NCBI RefSeq assembly: GCF_000142805.1
Contig: NC_013083.1
Span: 1,656,066-1,720,065, forward strand
Direction of reading: 5' to 3'
Origin: Lachancea thermotolerans CBS 6340
Lineage: Eukaryota > Ascomycota > Saccharomycetes > Saccharomycetales > Saccharomycetaceae
DNA: 64,000 nucleotides
The position numbers were made by a program, and so were the translations under genes. The notes beneath the pieces were generated by a model that worked only from the letters and a program-made list of their open reading frames with translations, made no database searches and was not told the origin of the DNA. Shown piece after piece: positions 27,350 through 37,140 of this stretch (position 1 is its first letter; the number at the start of each line of letters is the position of its first letter).

Positions 27350-29185
27350 GCTTGAGTCTGGGGGTGCTTGCTGGAGGCTGCTGGAGACTACTGGAGACCG
27401 CAGTCCAAACCCCCACACTGCTCTTTTCTCGACCAAAACCGCCTCTTATACACGCTTTCTCGAGCGCACCATCCGCCAGTCCGCGAGCCCGTGCCCACTT
27501 CCCCACACACCTCGATGCCCGTCTCGTAACTTGCCGCGTTACCATTCAAGTACGCACCCCGGTACGATCCCCAGTACAGTCCCCAGAACTTATCTCAGTA
27601 CTAATCCCACTCCGATCCTCATTTTCAACCCCAGTACGCGCCCTAGAACCGCCCGGACACTAGCCACAGTCCGCGTCCCAGTCCGCGTCCCAGTAACCTC
27701 CCGAGCGCCTGCCCCGCGCCCACACGCTACCCACGTCTCTGGACCTCTACCGTTCCACAACCATATCACCATATCGCCGTTATTAGCCATTCAGCCATTC
27801 CGCCATACACAATACCGCCATACTGCCATACGGCCTACCAAAATAGCATCCAAACCAGCTTCTAAGACAGCATCCAAAACAAATTCCCCGCCACTGCAAC
27901 GCATGGCCTTCTACGCCCCGCGATCTAATCGTCTGCCGCTGCATCTCTGGGCCTAATTAACACACACTACTGTTTTTCCCCCGAGCACAAACCGCCAATG
28001 CCACGCGCGCTTCTCGGGCTGCCGCGAGACGGGGAAAACAATAGCTGTCGTGCATGGCCCTGCATGATCGTTCGCGACGGCAGATATTTTCCCGACGAAT
28101 TCGGCAAACGCGGGCGTCAAAAACGCGAACTGGCGCCGTTGCAGTGGCAGGTGTCTCGAATTCCGCCCCAGAGCGATCACGCGGCAGCACGCGGTGGGGC
28201 ATGCTCTAGTGCGACCTCTGCTCCTCGTAAAAGCGCCACGTGTCGGCTCGAGCCGACACGCCGTTGAAGTTACTTTTGCATACGGAGTTTTCCGCATGCA
28301 TGATTTACACGTAATGCCAGGGTAGAAAATTAGGCCGGGGAAGAACGGCAGGGGATGCGTGGCCGGAGGAATAGAGCCGGGAAAACTGGCGCGGAAGGAA
28401 GTGCCACAGAAACGCAGTCGGGGGCTAAGGCTCTTCCGCGGGTAGCGCTGGCATCTGCGATTCGCGTGGCGGAGAATCTCGGGACAGCTAACGTGACGGG
28501 TATGCTCGGCGCGGCTGATCCCGGCGCGGCTATGCGGGTGCGCACGCAGGGCCTGCGGTGGAAGGGAACGGTAGCAGCATCCGCGTTCGAGCTGGGAAGC
28601 CCCCTGGGAAGCCCGTCGGGAACCGGTCGGCGTTAGAAGCGCAGATGAGCGTGCGCGGAGCTATGTTCCCGCGCACGGGCACTCATGGGCGGGTGTTTTC
28701 ACGCTTATGCAAGCAGAGATGGGCGGAAAAGTAGACACAAAGATAAGTACACAGAGGGCTCGGCTGTGTTGGCGAGCAACAACAGAGGTGGTGGCAGTGA
28801 CAGCCGCGGCATATTACCCGGCGGGCGTATACGCTCCAGCACAGTGCAGGCATGGGGATCGCTGGTTGCAACGCCCCACTGTGTCGCCGGTTTTGTCGCG
28901 GGGCGTGTAGATGCTCGGGAAACGATGGTCATGGCCTGGGAACGCGGGACCTGGAGGCAGGTTTCGCGTATAATCGCGGCGCTCGAGCGTGCTGGATGAA
29001 GAGCAGTTGTAAAGCGTTTCATCAGCAAGCTTCTCGCATTGCTTTCGCGACTTTTAGTGTCTGAAACAGCTATCCAAACGCCTGGGGGCGCGTTGACCTC
29101 CGTTGGGCGCTCCAAGGACCAGTCGGGTGCTCCGGGGACCAGTCGCTTTTAAGCAGCGCCTCGCAGTCGTCGACGCACACGCTCT
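27350..29185. other. GC-rich intergenic between maltase and transporter remnant
   Basis: About 1.8 kb with no gene recognised. The first 500 bp contain a cytosine-rich stretch in which CCCAGTAC-like words recur (27560-27720) and short CCATA/CCATT words at 27780-27835. A perfect 22-bp palindrome lies at 28239-28260. A direct repeat of the form GCTCCRRGGACCAGTCG occurs near 29110 and 29130. Open frames of 60-220 codons lack any motif and reflect composition. Confidence 0.45.
28239..28260. repeat. Perfect 22-bp palindrome with CGG-N6-CCG
   Basis: The half-site CGTGTCGGCTC is followed at once by its exact complement. At its centre is CGG-CTCGAG-CCG, the spacing of a Zn2Cys6 dimer site with six bases between inverted CGG triplets. 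It stands 890 bp before the maltase start and 925 bp before the transporter remnant. Confidence 0.85.
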
Positions 29186-30476
29186 TCGCATGGCCGGTGT
29201 ATGGGGCTCATGATGGTGACCGCGGTCTACATCGTGGGCATCGTCATCCAGATCTCCTCCTCGGACAAGTGGTACCAGTACTTCATAAGCAGAATCGTTG
29301 CCGGGCTGGTTGCTGGCTCCATCGGCGTGATCGCGCAGATGCTGCTCTCGGAAACCGCACCCGAGCGCCTCGGAGGTATGTTGCTGGCGTACTGAGGTCT
29401 GATGACGACATGCACCATTTTCCTCGGCTACTGCGCTATCTACGGCACCAAAAGCTACGACAACTCGGTCTAGTGGAGAGTATCATTAGGCCTGTGTTTC
29501 CTGTGGTCGCTCGTATTGATCGCCGGGCTCACGTTCGTGCCCGAGTTTCCCCGCTTTCTTTTGGAAAAAGGCTGCCAGTCCGAGGCGGAGCGCCCGTTTG
29601 CCAAGTCCAACAAGCTCGATCCCGAGGGCGCAGCCGTCCACTCGGAGATAGACGTAATGGCAGCTGGGATTGCCGCTGAAAGCGCCATGGGCTTGTCTTC
29701 TTGGAAGGAGCTATTGTCGAAGAAAACCTAGGTCTTCCAGCGTTTGATTATGAGCATCATGATCAGCTCTCTGCAGCAACTGACAGGTTGCGTGTATTTC
29801 TTCTTTTACGGGACTACCATTTCACAAGTCGGTGGGTCTTGAGATCTCCTTCGAGACTTCCATCGTACTGGGTATCGTCAATTTTATCTCGAAATTTGTG
29901 CCCCTGTACACAATCAATAAGCTCGGCCGCCGGAGGTACTTACTGCGGGAGTCGTAGGCATGTGTGTATGCATGGTCGTTTCTTCATGCGTTGGTGTAAA
30001 GGGCCTTTGCACTAATGGCAAAGACCATTCCTCCTCCACGGGAGCAGGCAACTGCATGATTGGTTTCACCTGCTTGCACCTGTTTTTTACGCCACAGCTT
30101 GAGCGCCTCGCTGCTTCGTGATTATATCCGAGTCCTTCACGCTCCGGGTCAAGTCTAAATGCATGTCCGTTGCAACGATGGCCGACTACTTATGGGGGGT
30201 TTCTAAATGAGGTTTTCGCCCCCTTCACCACCTCCGCAATAAACTTCTATTACGGCTACGTGTTTGTCGGATGCTTGGTGCTCATGTAATTTTATGTGTC
30301 ATGTTTCGTTTCTGAGACCAAAGGCCTCTCTCTCTCGAAGAGGTTGGAGAAATGTGGCATGAGGGCTTTTGCCCTGGAAATCGCAATCTTGGATATCACT
30401 CACAAAGCGTACAGCTGAGTACAATGCTGACGAGCTTAATAACGACGAGAACCCCTGGTATAAACAGATGTTCTGA
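29186..30476 (+). pseudogene. Decayed HXT-type hexose transporter
   Basis: Translated pieces follow the order of a yeast Hxt protein. GRCMGLMMVTAVYIVGIVIQ and WYQYFISRIVAG come first. Then come [131 protein letters not shown] and finally NDENPWYKQMF before a TGA at 30474-30476. The frame is broken by TGA at 29393, TAG at 29471, TAG at 29729, TGA at 29840 and several frameshifts after that. The first 100 or so residues of an Hxt protein are missing; no trace of them lies upstream. Codons after the signature QQLTG decay faster. It is divergent from the maltase. Confidence 0.92.
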
Positions 30477-31952
30477 CGGATTTAATAGACAACATAGAGA
30501 AACAGTTTTATGATTCAAAAATTCTTGTTTTTGTCGTCGCTGCCATTCTGTGGTTCAAGGAAGAAACTTTGGCAAACCCTCTTCCAACTTCTGTTTACTA
30601 CATCATATCGATTGCGATTTCGCCTAGCGTTTAATACCTGTCGTTCTTGGCAGAGAAGCCTCTTGATTGATACTAATTAACAGAGATTTTCAAGCATAGC
30701 CAGGAAAGAGCGCGATGTACAGCGGACCCTGAACACATTGCCTTATAAGCATGAAATTCTCGCAGTGCTACAGTTCGACCTTAAAGAAGTTTGCTTTTCT
30801 CAACTCGATAACGTGAATTAACTCTATTCTTGATTGTAACCCTCGAACGGCTTAAGCAACGAAATCAACAGGACGCCGAATTCGAGCGCTTTAATCGCGA
30901 ATAAATGAGCTATCATGACTGGTGAGAAAGCGTGAGAACGTTCGCGCGGTAAATTAATCGTTCACCGGCACTGCGAGTAGTCGGCCGCCACTGTCTTCAA
31001 AATGTCTCTTTTAGTACCGGCTGATGCTGTTGTAAAACACTTAAACTGCTGCTATTGCACCCAAAATTTCCAAAGTCTACTAAACCAAGAAGGTTGTTCC
31101 TTCTTTTCCTTGATTCACACAACCTCGAAAGTTGGAATGAACACAACGTCTGCAAAAAAAAACTCCAGGCCCCCCATCAAGATTGAAAGGTGTTGCCCAT
31201 GGGTATGATAGCTGTCATCTTAGAATACGCCGTGCATATATTATTAGCCCCTTGAACCCTTTCGTTTAACCGAACCCGATCTCAAATGCGAAACCCGTTC
31301 AAAAAATAAAATCCGCATCCTAACGTAATCTGAAGCGAAGAGTATCCGAGGAATTTTAATTTAACATTCCTAGGTGCCCGCGTAGTTGTTGTGGAAGCAC
31401 TCTGGGCCGTTAAGATTTTCCGTATTCCTGGGCATATACGATAATAATTCTATACATCTTCTCTCTCCTGTGGCTAGCCCACCCTGTTTCACATGCATAG
31501 ACGTGGAAAATCCAACAGCTCTCGGACTTTTGGGATGCCAAGTTTCTTAGAATGATACGAAAACGGCGATGCCTCATAATTTAGGTATAGAGGCCTTGGC
31601 GTGTGCTCAATCAATAACTGAAAAGACTGCGCCTCTTCTAAAGGATGCTCACCTGGTGATGGCAGTTTCATCTCAGACTGCCATCCTCATGATTTTCTTT
31701 TGATCAAACTGCTCAGTTTCTCTAGAGCTACACACGCGGCGCACTTACTACCTGAACGACAGGGGACTAGATCGCCAGGGCCTTTTTTTTTTTTTTTTTT
31801 CGAGAGGGAGAGTATGGTACCGCTTACTGACATAGAGAAGTGATTGGATTCCAAAAGGTATAAATTGGGCCCCAAATTTATGAATATTCTACGCTTTGAG
31901 GCTTGAAATCATCACTTTAAATTGAAATCCTTAAACCTCACGAAATATTAAA
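30477..31952. other. AT-rich intergenic upstream of first LDH
   Basis: About 1.5 kb with no gene recognised. A 68-codon frame at 31002-31208 (starts MSLLVPADAVVKHLN) has several cysteines but no known motif. The 3' end holds the T18 tract and TATA box of the first LDH gene. Remains of other genes may be present but are beyond recognition. Confidence 0.4.
31783..31865 (+). promoter_or_regulatory. T18 tract and TATA box of first LDH
   Basis: A run of 18 T lies at 31783-31800, and TATAAAT at 31859-31865, 94 bp before the ATG. Long dA:dT tracts keep nucleosomes off yeast promoters, so together they make a strong promoter. The sequence TATAAATTG is shared with the second LDH at almost the same distance. 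Confidence 0.6.
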
Positions 31953-32936
31953 ATGCCCCATTCTATCTACCCACCAGCCTCAACCATCAAAAAAGTGAAC
32001 CCTGTCAAGGTTGCTGTTATTGGTGTTGGGAGTGTGGGCTCTACTACGGCCTACACTCTGCTATTTAGCGAGATGATCTCGGAAGTTGTGTTGATTGATA
32101 TCAACACACATAAAGCAGAGGGCGAAAGCATGGATTTAAACCATGCTGCACCTTCCACAACAGGTTCTGTTGTGTATGTTGGAGATTATAGCGACTGCGC
32201 CGACGCTGCGATTGTGATCATTACAGGTGGCGCCAATCAAAAACCTGGTCAAACTAGAATGGATTTAGCAGCAACAAACGCAAGAATCTTACAAGGTATT
32301 ATTCCCAAGATAGTTGAGTACGCCCCAAAAACTATTCTTCTCATTGCCACTAATCCAGTTGATGTCCTCACATATGTCAGCTATAAAGTGTCAGGCTTTC
32401 CTCTTAACAGAGTTATTGGATCGGGTACGCTTCTCGACTCGGCAAGACTTAAGTACCACTTAAGTCAGCATTTTAAAACTTCTTCAAAAAATGTGGATGC
32501 CTTTATAGTCGGAGAGCATGGAGATTCATCACTTCCTGTTTGGTCGCATGTCAAGATTTCTGGGATCAGATTACGTGATTACTGCGAGCAGTCTCAACAG
32601 GCTTACGACCATGAACTTTTCCACCAAATGTTTGAAAAAACGCGTAATGCAGCGTACGATATCATTGAGCGCAAAGGTTATACGGCGTATGGTATCGCAG
32701 CTGGAATTCTTCGTATTGTCGAGACTATTTTGAAAGACGGAGGCTCCCCGCTCACTGTTTCAACAGTTGGAAATTATTTTGGTATTGAGCAAGTCGCACT
32801 CAGCGTTCCAACAAAGCTCAACAGAAATGGCGCCCATAGCCCAGTCGATTTGTCATTTGACATCAAAGAAATTGAATTGATAAAGAAATCTGCTCTTCAA
32901 ATCAAGTCTGTATGCAGTACTCTCGAATTGTTGTAA
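31953..32936 (+). CDS. L-lactate dehydrogenase, copy 1
   Basis: This 327-residue NAD-dependent L-LDH reduces pyruvate to lactate. The Rossmann motif GVGSVG is at 24-29 and D49 at the end of the second strand indicates NAD rather than NADP. The specificity loop is NQKPGQTR, with Q96 where malate dehydrogenases have Arg, and R102 closing over the substrate. The active site has D162 and R165 in LLDSARL and H189 in VGEHGDS. This is the standard LDH set. The residues that bind fructose-1,6-bisphosphate in allosteric bacterial LDHs (Arg173 and His188 of the Bacillus numbering) are K167 and D182 here, so I expect no activation by it. It is cytosolic by lack of a targeting signal. A paralogue follows 2 kb downstream in the same direction. 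S. cerevisiae has no such gene. Confidence 0.95.
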   Translation: MPHSIYPPASTIKKVNPVKVAVIGVGSVGSTTAYTLLFSEMISEVVLIDINTHKAEGESMDLNHAAPSTTGSVVYVGDYSDCADAAIVIITGGANQKPGQTRMDLAATNARILQGIIPKIVEYAPKTILLIATNPVDVLTYVSYKVSGFPLNRVIGSGTLLDSARLKYHLSQHFKTSSKNVDAFIVGEHGDSSLPVWSHVKISGIRLRDYCEQSQQAYDHELFHQMFEKTRNAAYDIIERKGYTAYGIAAGILRIVETILKDGGSPLTVSTVGNYFGIEQVALSVPTKLNRNGAHSPVDLSFDIKEIELIKKSALQIKSVCSTLELL

Positions 32937-35010
32937 AAGCGAGTATTAAAGACTTTGGATATTATGGTTACGCAATTTTACCCTACTAGGTGTGTCGCGG
33001 GTCGTACGGGCCTAGATGGTGTACTATGAAGCCTTTGGTCTTTCGGCTTTTTCAAATTATACATAGCAATGAAACACCAGATATAAACTTTAGGGAGATA
33101 CATCACATAGTTATAAATTTTATTGATAAAATTTAAGGGCCATCCTTCCTTGCCTTATTAAAATCTGAACTTGAACTTCAATCACCTACAATTTGCGATG
33201 ACGAAAAAATCAATACGGAGTTTCGGGTGTACAGCGCTAACAGAGACAAGTCTAAGAGATAAGAGCAAGCTTCTTTTTCATTCGATATGACTTTTCAATA
33301 CTTCGATTAAGAAATTGAGATTAGTAGCCACTGTTTAAACTAAAAAGTACCGAAATAAAATATCCAAAGGCTTTCCAGAATAAGTGATAAGATAGACCCT
33401 GAGGCAAATAAATAAAATTGTAGTATGTTTAGAGCTTGGGGCTAACTGTTCTTCTTCAAATTCTTTTGAGTAGGCTATGAAGGTTTTGATGTATCAATAG
33501 GAAGCCATCGCGGGGCTGGCGCCCACAACAAAAACGGCAAACAAAAAAAAAAAAACCGAGGAAGATTACAATATGAATGACGATAAAGTGCTCAGTGATG
33601 CATTTGACAACACCGAGCCTGCTAAAGAAACTAAATAAGGCCATCCAAATGCTCGAACTTAGTAACCACCCCATTTAAAAGTTTCGTTTCTGGGAGTGGT
33701 CTAGACTGAAATTTGGCGATTAAAGTAGAATAGTTTGCAAATCGGCTTGGATCGCGGTATATGGAGAGACAAATAGCGCTGGAAAGCAGGTTTCGTTCGT
33801 TTAAGTTGAATAGAGATTATTGCGAGCAGCGAATATAGGTTAAAGAGTGTTCAACAAGTGTGGAGAGGACACTTGTCTCTAGCGGCATCAGTCTCTTGAA
33901 CGATGTGTATCGCGAAATTAACTTATTTGATATTGAGCAAAGGACTCTTTACGGGCGACAAGTTGGTAGCTTGGAATGCCGCTATTGAAAAGTATTGATA
34001 CTTAAAAACTCATGAAATAAAAATTTGTAACAAATAAACCGTAGTTGCGGTCTTGCAAAGAAATTGTTGAGATGTTGCAATAGTTCAGCAAACGCTTGGG
34101 TCGCTTGATTGATTATAATGAAAAAAAAGCTCTTCAGAAGAAAACAAGAACTGAGCGCCATCACTACTACACTCTTCTCCGCTCCCTGTACAGAAAGTAT
34201 TCAGAATTATAAACACGTAACGGACTAGATATTTAGCTACTAATAATGTGCTCGAAAAGAGGATACAAAATTCTTAGACTTGAAGAGAAACGTCCGATCA
34301 GAATAAAATTCATCAAATATCAGATACAAACTGCGTTTTTTGTTCCCTGGCGCTTTGAATTTCGTCAAGTTATCAAATTGATTCGTCCTTGATTCGCAAG
34401 GCACTACAAGCTTCGTATCGAACTTGCTGTCAGCCCAGATTTACCGACAGTTTTGAGGTCTCCTGCTAAGCTCTTGCGCCATTTACAAGCTTTACCCTCG
34501 TCACAAAGTCTGAAGCTCGATCATGTGATATCTCATATGACGACAACGCCATGCCAACAACATTTAACACGTTTTGGCCAGAGCCCAAAACCGAAACCTA
34601 ACCTTGATTACATTGAAGTTCCTCCGGTCTATGCCTTCTGTGACCAAGCGGGATCAGAAGGCAAAAAAAATCAATCCAATACCCTTGTTGTCAGGGTTGC
34701 TCGAAGCCAAAGATATTCCGAGAAGTTTTTCCCTGTGTTCAAACGAGACAATTTTTGTCCCTCTGATTCTTAACCTCGGTTCGACATGCAGACGAATTAG
34801 GGGAGGCCGTAACCAAAAGGGGATAGGGATTTTCAAGGGAAGAAAGCGGCTTAACACACGAGTGCGCAAATCCTTGCGCTCCCCTCCCATTTTTGAGAGA
34901 AAGAAGACCAAGTTTATAAATTGAAGCACATAATCAGTCGCGCAGTAGTTACACTTACAGCTTCAATAGGTGGCAATTCAAGAGGATACGCAACTTCGAG
35001 TTTTGTCAAG
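32937..35010. other. Intergenic between the two LDH genes
   Basis: About 2.1 kb, AT-rich, with no gene recognised. A 21-codon frame after an ATG at 33573 and an A13 run near 33543-33555 are the only oddities. The end of the region holds the TATA box of the second LDH. From 34897 to 35010 the region stays open in frame with that gene. Confidence 0.45.
34915..34921 (+). promoter_or_regulatory. TATA box of second LDH
   Basis: TATAAAT lies 96 bp before the ATG, followed by TG, giving TATAAATTG exactly as in the first LDH gene (94 bp before its ATG). This supports the ATG at 35011 as the true start. Confidence 0.55.
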
Positions 35011-35985
35011 ATGTTCCAAGATACAAAGTCTCAAGCAGTAAGAACTGATGCCAAAACAGTAAAAGTTGTGGTAGTGGGGGTGGGAAGTGTTGGGTCTGCC
35101 ACAGCGTATACGTTGCTTCTCAGCGGCATCGTTTCCGAGATTGTCCTTATCGACGTGAACAAAGACAAAGCTGAGGGTGAAAGCATGGACTTAAACCACG
35201 CAGCACCTTCAAATACAAGGTCTCGAGCGGGTGAATATCCTGACTGCGCTGGCGCGGCCATCGTTATTGTCACATGTGGGATTAACCAAAAAAATGGACA
35301 AACAAGGATGGATCTTGCTGCAAAAAATGCCAACATTATGCTGGAAATCATCCCCAATGTTGCCAAATATGCTCCTGATACCATCCTGCTTATTGCCACG
35401 AATCCTGTCGATGTTTTGACCTATATTAGCTATAAGGCGTCAGGGTTTCCACTAAGCAGAGTTATCGGCTCAGGTACAGTTCTGGATACTGCTCGTTTTA
35501 AATACATCCTCGGAGAGCACTTCAAGATCTCATCGGACAGCATTGAAGCCTGTGTAATTGGAGAACATGGTGATTCGGGCGTGCCTGTCTGGTCTCTTAC
35601 CAACATCGACGGCATGAAGCTCCGGGATTACTGCGAAAAAGCCAACCACATATTTGATCAGAATGCGTTCCATAGAATTTTTGAGCAAACGCGAGACGCT
35701 GCTTACGATATCATCAAGCGCAAAGGCTATACTTCATATGGAATCGCAGTGGGATTACTTCGCATAGTAAAGGCGATTTTAGAGGATACAGGGTCCACAC
35801 TTACGGTTTCAACCGTTGGTGATTATTTTGGGGTTGAACAAATTGCTATAAGCGTCCCTACCAAACTCAATAGAAGTGGGGCTCATCAAGTGGCTGAACT
35901 TTCACTCGATGAGAAGGAAATAGAGTTGATGGAAAAATCAGCTAGTCAGATCAAATCAGTGATTGAGCATCTGGAGATCAATTGA
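35011..35985 (+). CDS. L-lactate dehydrogenase, copy 2
   Basis: This 324-residue L-LDH is a diverged duplicate of the gene at 31953. The ATG at 35011 is the only in-frame ATG before the Rossmann strand and gives MFQDTKSQ. Motifs are GVGSVG at 23-28, Q93 and R99 in INQKNGQTR (Asn replaces the Pro usual in this loop), D159 and R162 in VLDTARF, and catalytic H186 in IGEHGDS. The bacterial fructose-bisphosphate ligands are again absent (K164, E179). The frame is open for 38 further codons upstream without an ATG, and 30 of these (from a TTG) look like a mitochondrial presequence, but they overlap the TATA box. The reaction is pyruvate plus NADH to L-lactate. Two LDH genes in one place suit a lactate-forming yeast such as L. 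thermotolerans. Confidence 0.94.
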   Translation: MFQDTKSQAVRTDAKTVKVVVVGVGSVGSATAYTLLLSGIVSEIVLIDVNKDKAEGESMDLNHAAPSNTRSRAGEYPDCAGAAIVIVTCGINQKNGQTRMDLAAKNANIMLEIIPNVAKYAPDTILLIATNPVDVLTYISYKASGFPLSRVIGSGTVLDTARFKYILGEHFKISSDSIEACVIGEHGDSGVPVWSLTNIDGMKLRDYCEKANHIFDQNAFHRIFEQTRDAAYDIIKRKGYTSYGIAVGLLRIVKAILEDTGSTLTVSTVGDYFGVEQIAISVPTKLNRSGAHQVAELSLDEKEIELMEKSASQIKSVIEHLEIN

Positions 35986-37140
35986 AATATGGAGCCTTAT
36001 TCACGTTTTATCAAAGAAGAAAAAAATGCTCTTCTAATTAATACTATATCGAAATTGGGGAAGCAGGCTTTTAGAACTCACGCTTTTGTTAGTATTCACA
36101 ATTAATGCTTCGCAGGGCTTGGTTATAGGGTTTGTGGGTGATAGAAAGTGAACAGGGGTGCAACATAAATCAAGTTACATTAAAGGTAAGAGGAGCAACC
36201 TCAACAACTTTGAAGCAAGACAAGACTAATCTATTACCTTTCTTCCGATCGTTGAATAGAAACTGGGGAGACCAGTTCCGTCCATCTTTTGATATTCCGT
36301 ACTACCAGTACTTCGAAAGTGTCTGAAGTTTTGAAAAGAAAGTTCAATCGAAGCAGCAGTCGTTGAGGAAGATCGAAAGATGATGTCCAAGTAAAGCTTG
36401 TGCATGAATATCCAAACACTGCTCTACGAGTTCATATGAAACTTTCAGCGCTATTTGTTGATGGGTTTAGTAAAATGTATGGTAAATTCAATTTCTAGGA
36501 TCTCAAATAATCGACCAAGGCAAGGCATTCCCAGTTGAAACGTCATACAGCAACCTATGTTGCTGCGCTTGTTGATTTGAGAAGAAAAATATATGTTAAA
36601 GTTAGCCCCTTACATCAATAAAACTCAGCCTATATATCAATTATTTTTATCAAATTAAGGTTCGCATGCTATCCATGACTATCAGTCCTCGCGCCCTCAA
36701 AATCTGAACTTGAGAGAAATATTTGCAGCGACACTACCATCCTGTCGTTGGAAAACCGCTTTATCCCTTTAAATGACCTTTTAGGCACGGATGAAGTCTG
36801 CTCCTTAGATTTCGCAAGACTCAGATCCGACTGAATCCAAATCTTCTGATTTCAGTTGAGAGTACCAAAATGAAGGAAAGTCCATGCCAATTTTAGGACA
36901 TAAGTTTGAATTTCTTAAGAGTGTCATTGATCTGTTCGTAAATGATTATTCCTTGCTGTGAAGCGCTTCGAACTAAGTTCGCCGAGACCTGATTATATAA
37001 TTATGCGTATCAAGGAGTTTTTTATGCCTTCCTTTTAGGCATCGATTTCCGTAAAATTTTCGGAACATACTCCTTAAAGATATGTAGCTGCACGCACGCG
37101 TGAATCCATTCAATAAAAGCTGTTACACAAGCTGTGAAGC
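35986..37140. other. Intergenic between LDH copy 2 and COS-like gene
   Basis: About 1.2 kb, AT-rich, with no gene or clear motif seen. Open frames are under 70 codons. Confidence 0.4.

Noticed and set aside
26438-27355. 305-codon open frame antisense to the maltase
   Set aside because: Lies over a gene of certain identity; it is open because GC-rich third positions remove stops from the opposite strand, and it has no family feature.
27350-27436. Upstream extension of the maltase frame by 29 codons
   Set aside because: The N-terminus from the ATG at 27349 aligns with known maltases; the extension does not resemble protein.
27297-27956. 219-codon plus-strand frame in the maltase promoter
   Set aside because: Pro/Thr/Arg-rich translation of cytosine-rich repeats, and it overlaps the maltase 5' end.
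33573-33638. 21-codon ATG frame (MNDDKVLSDAF) between the LDH genes
   Set aside because: Looks like the first residues of a permease but stops at once and nothing similar follows; too short to support.
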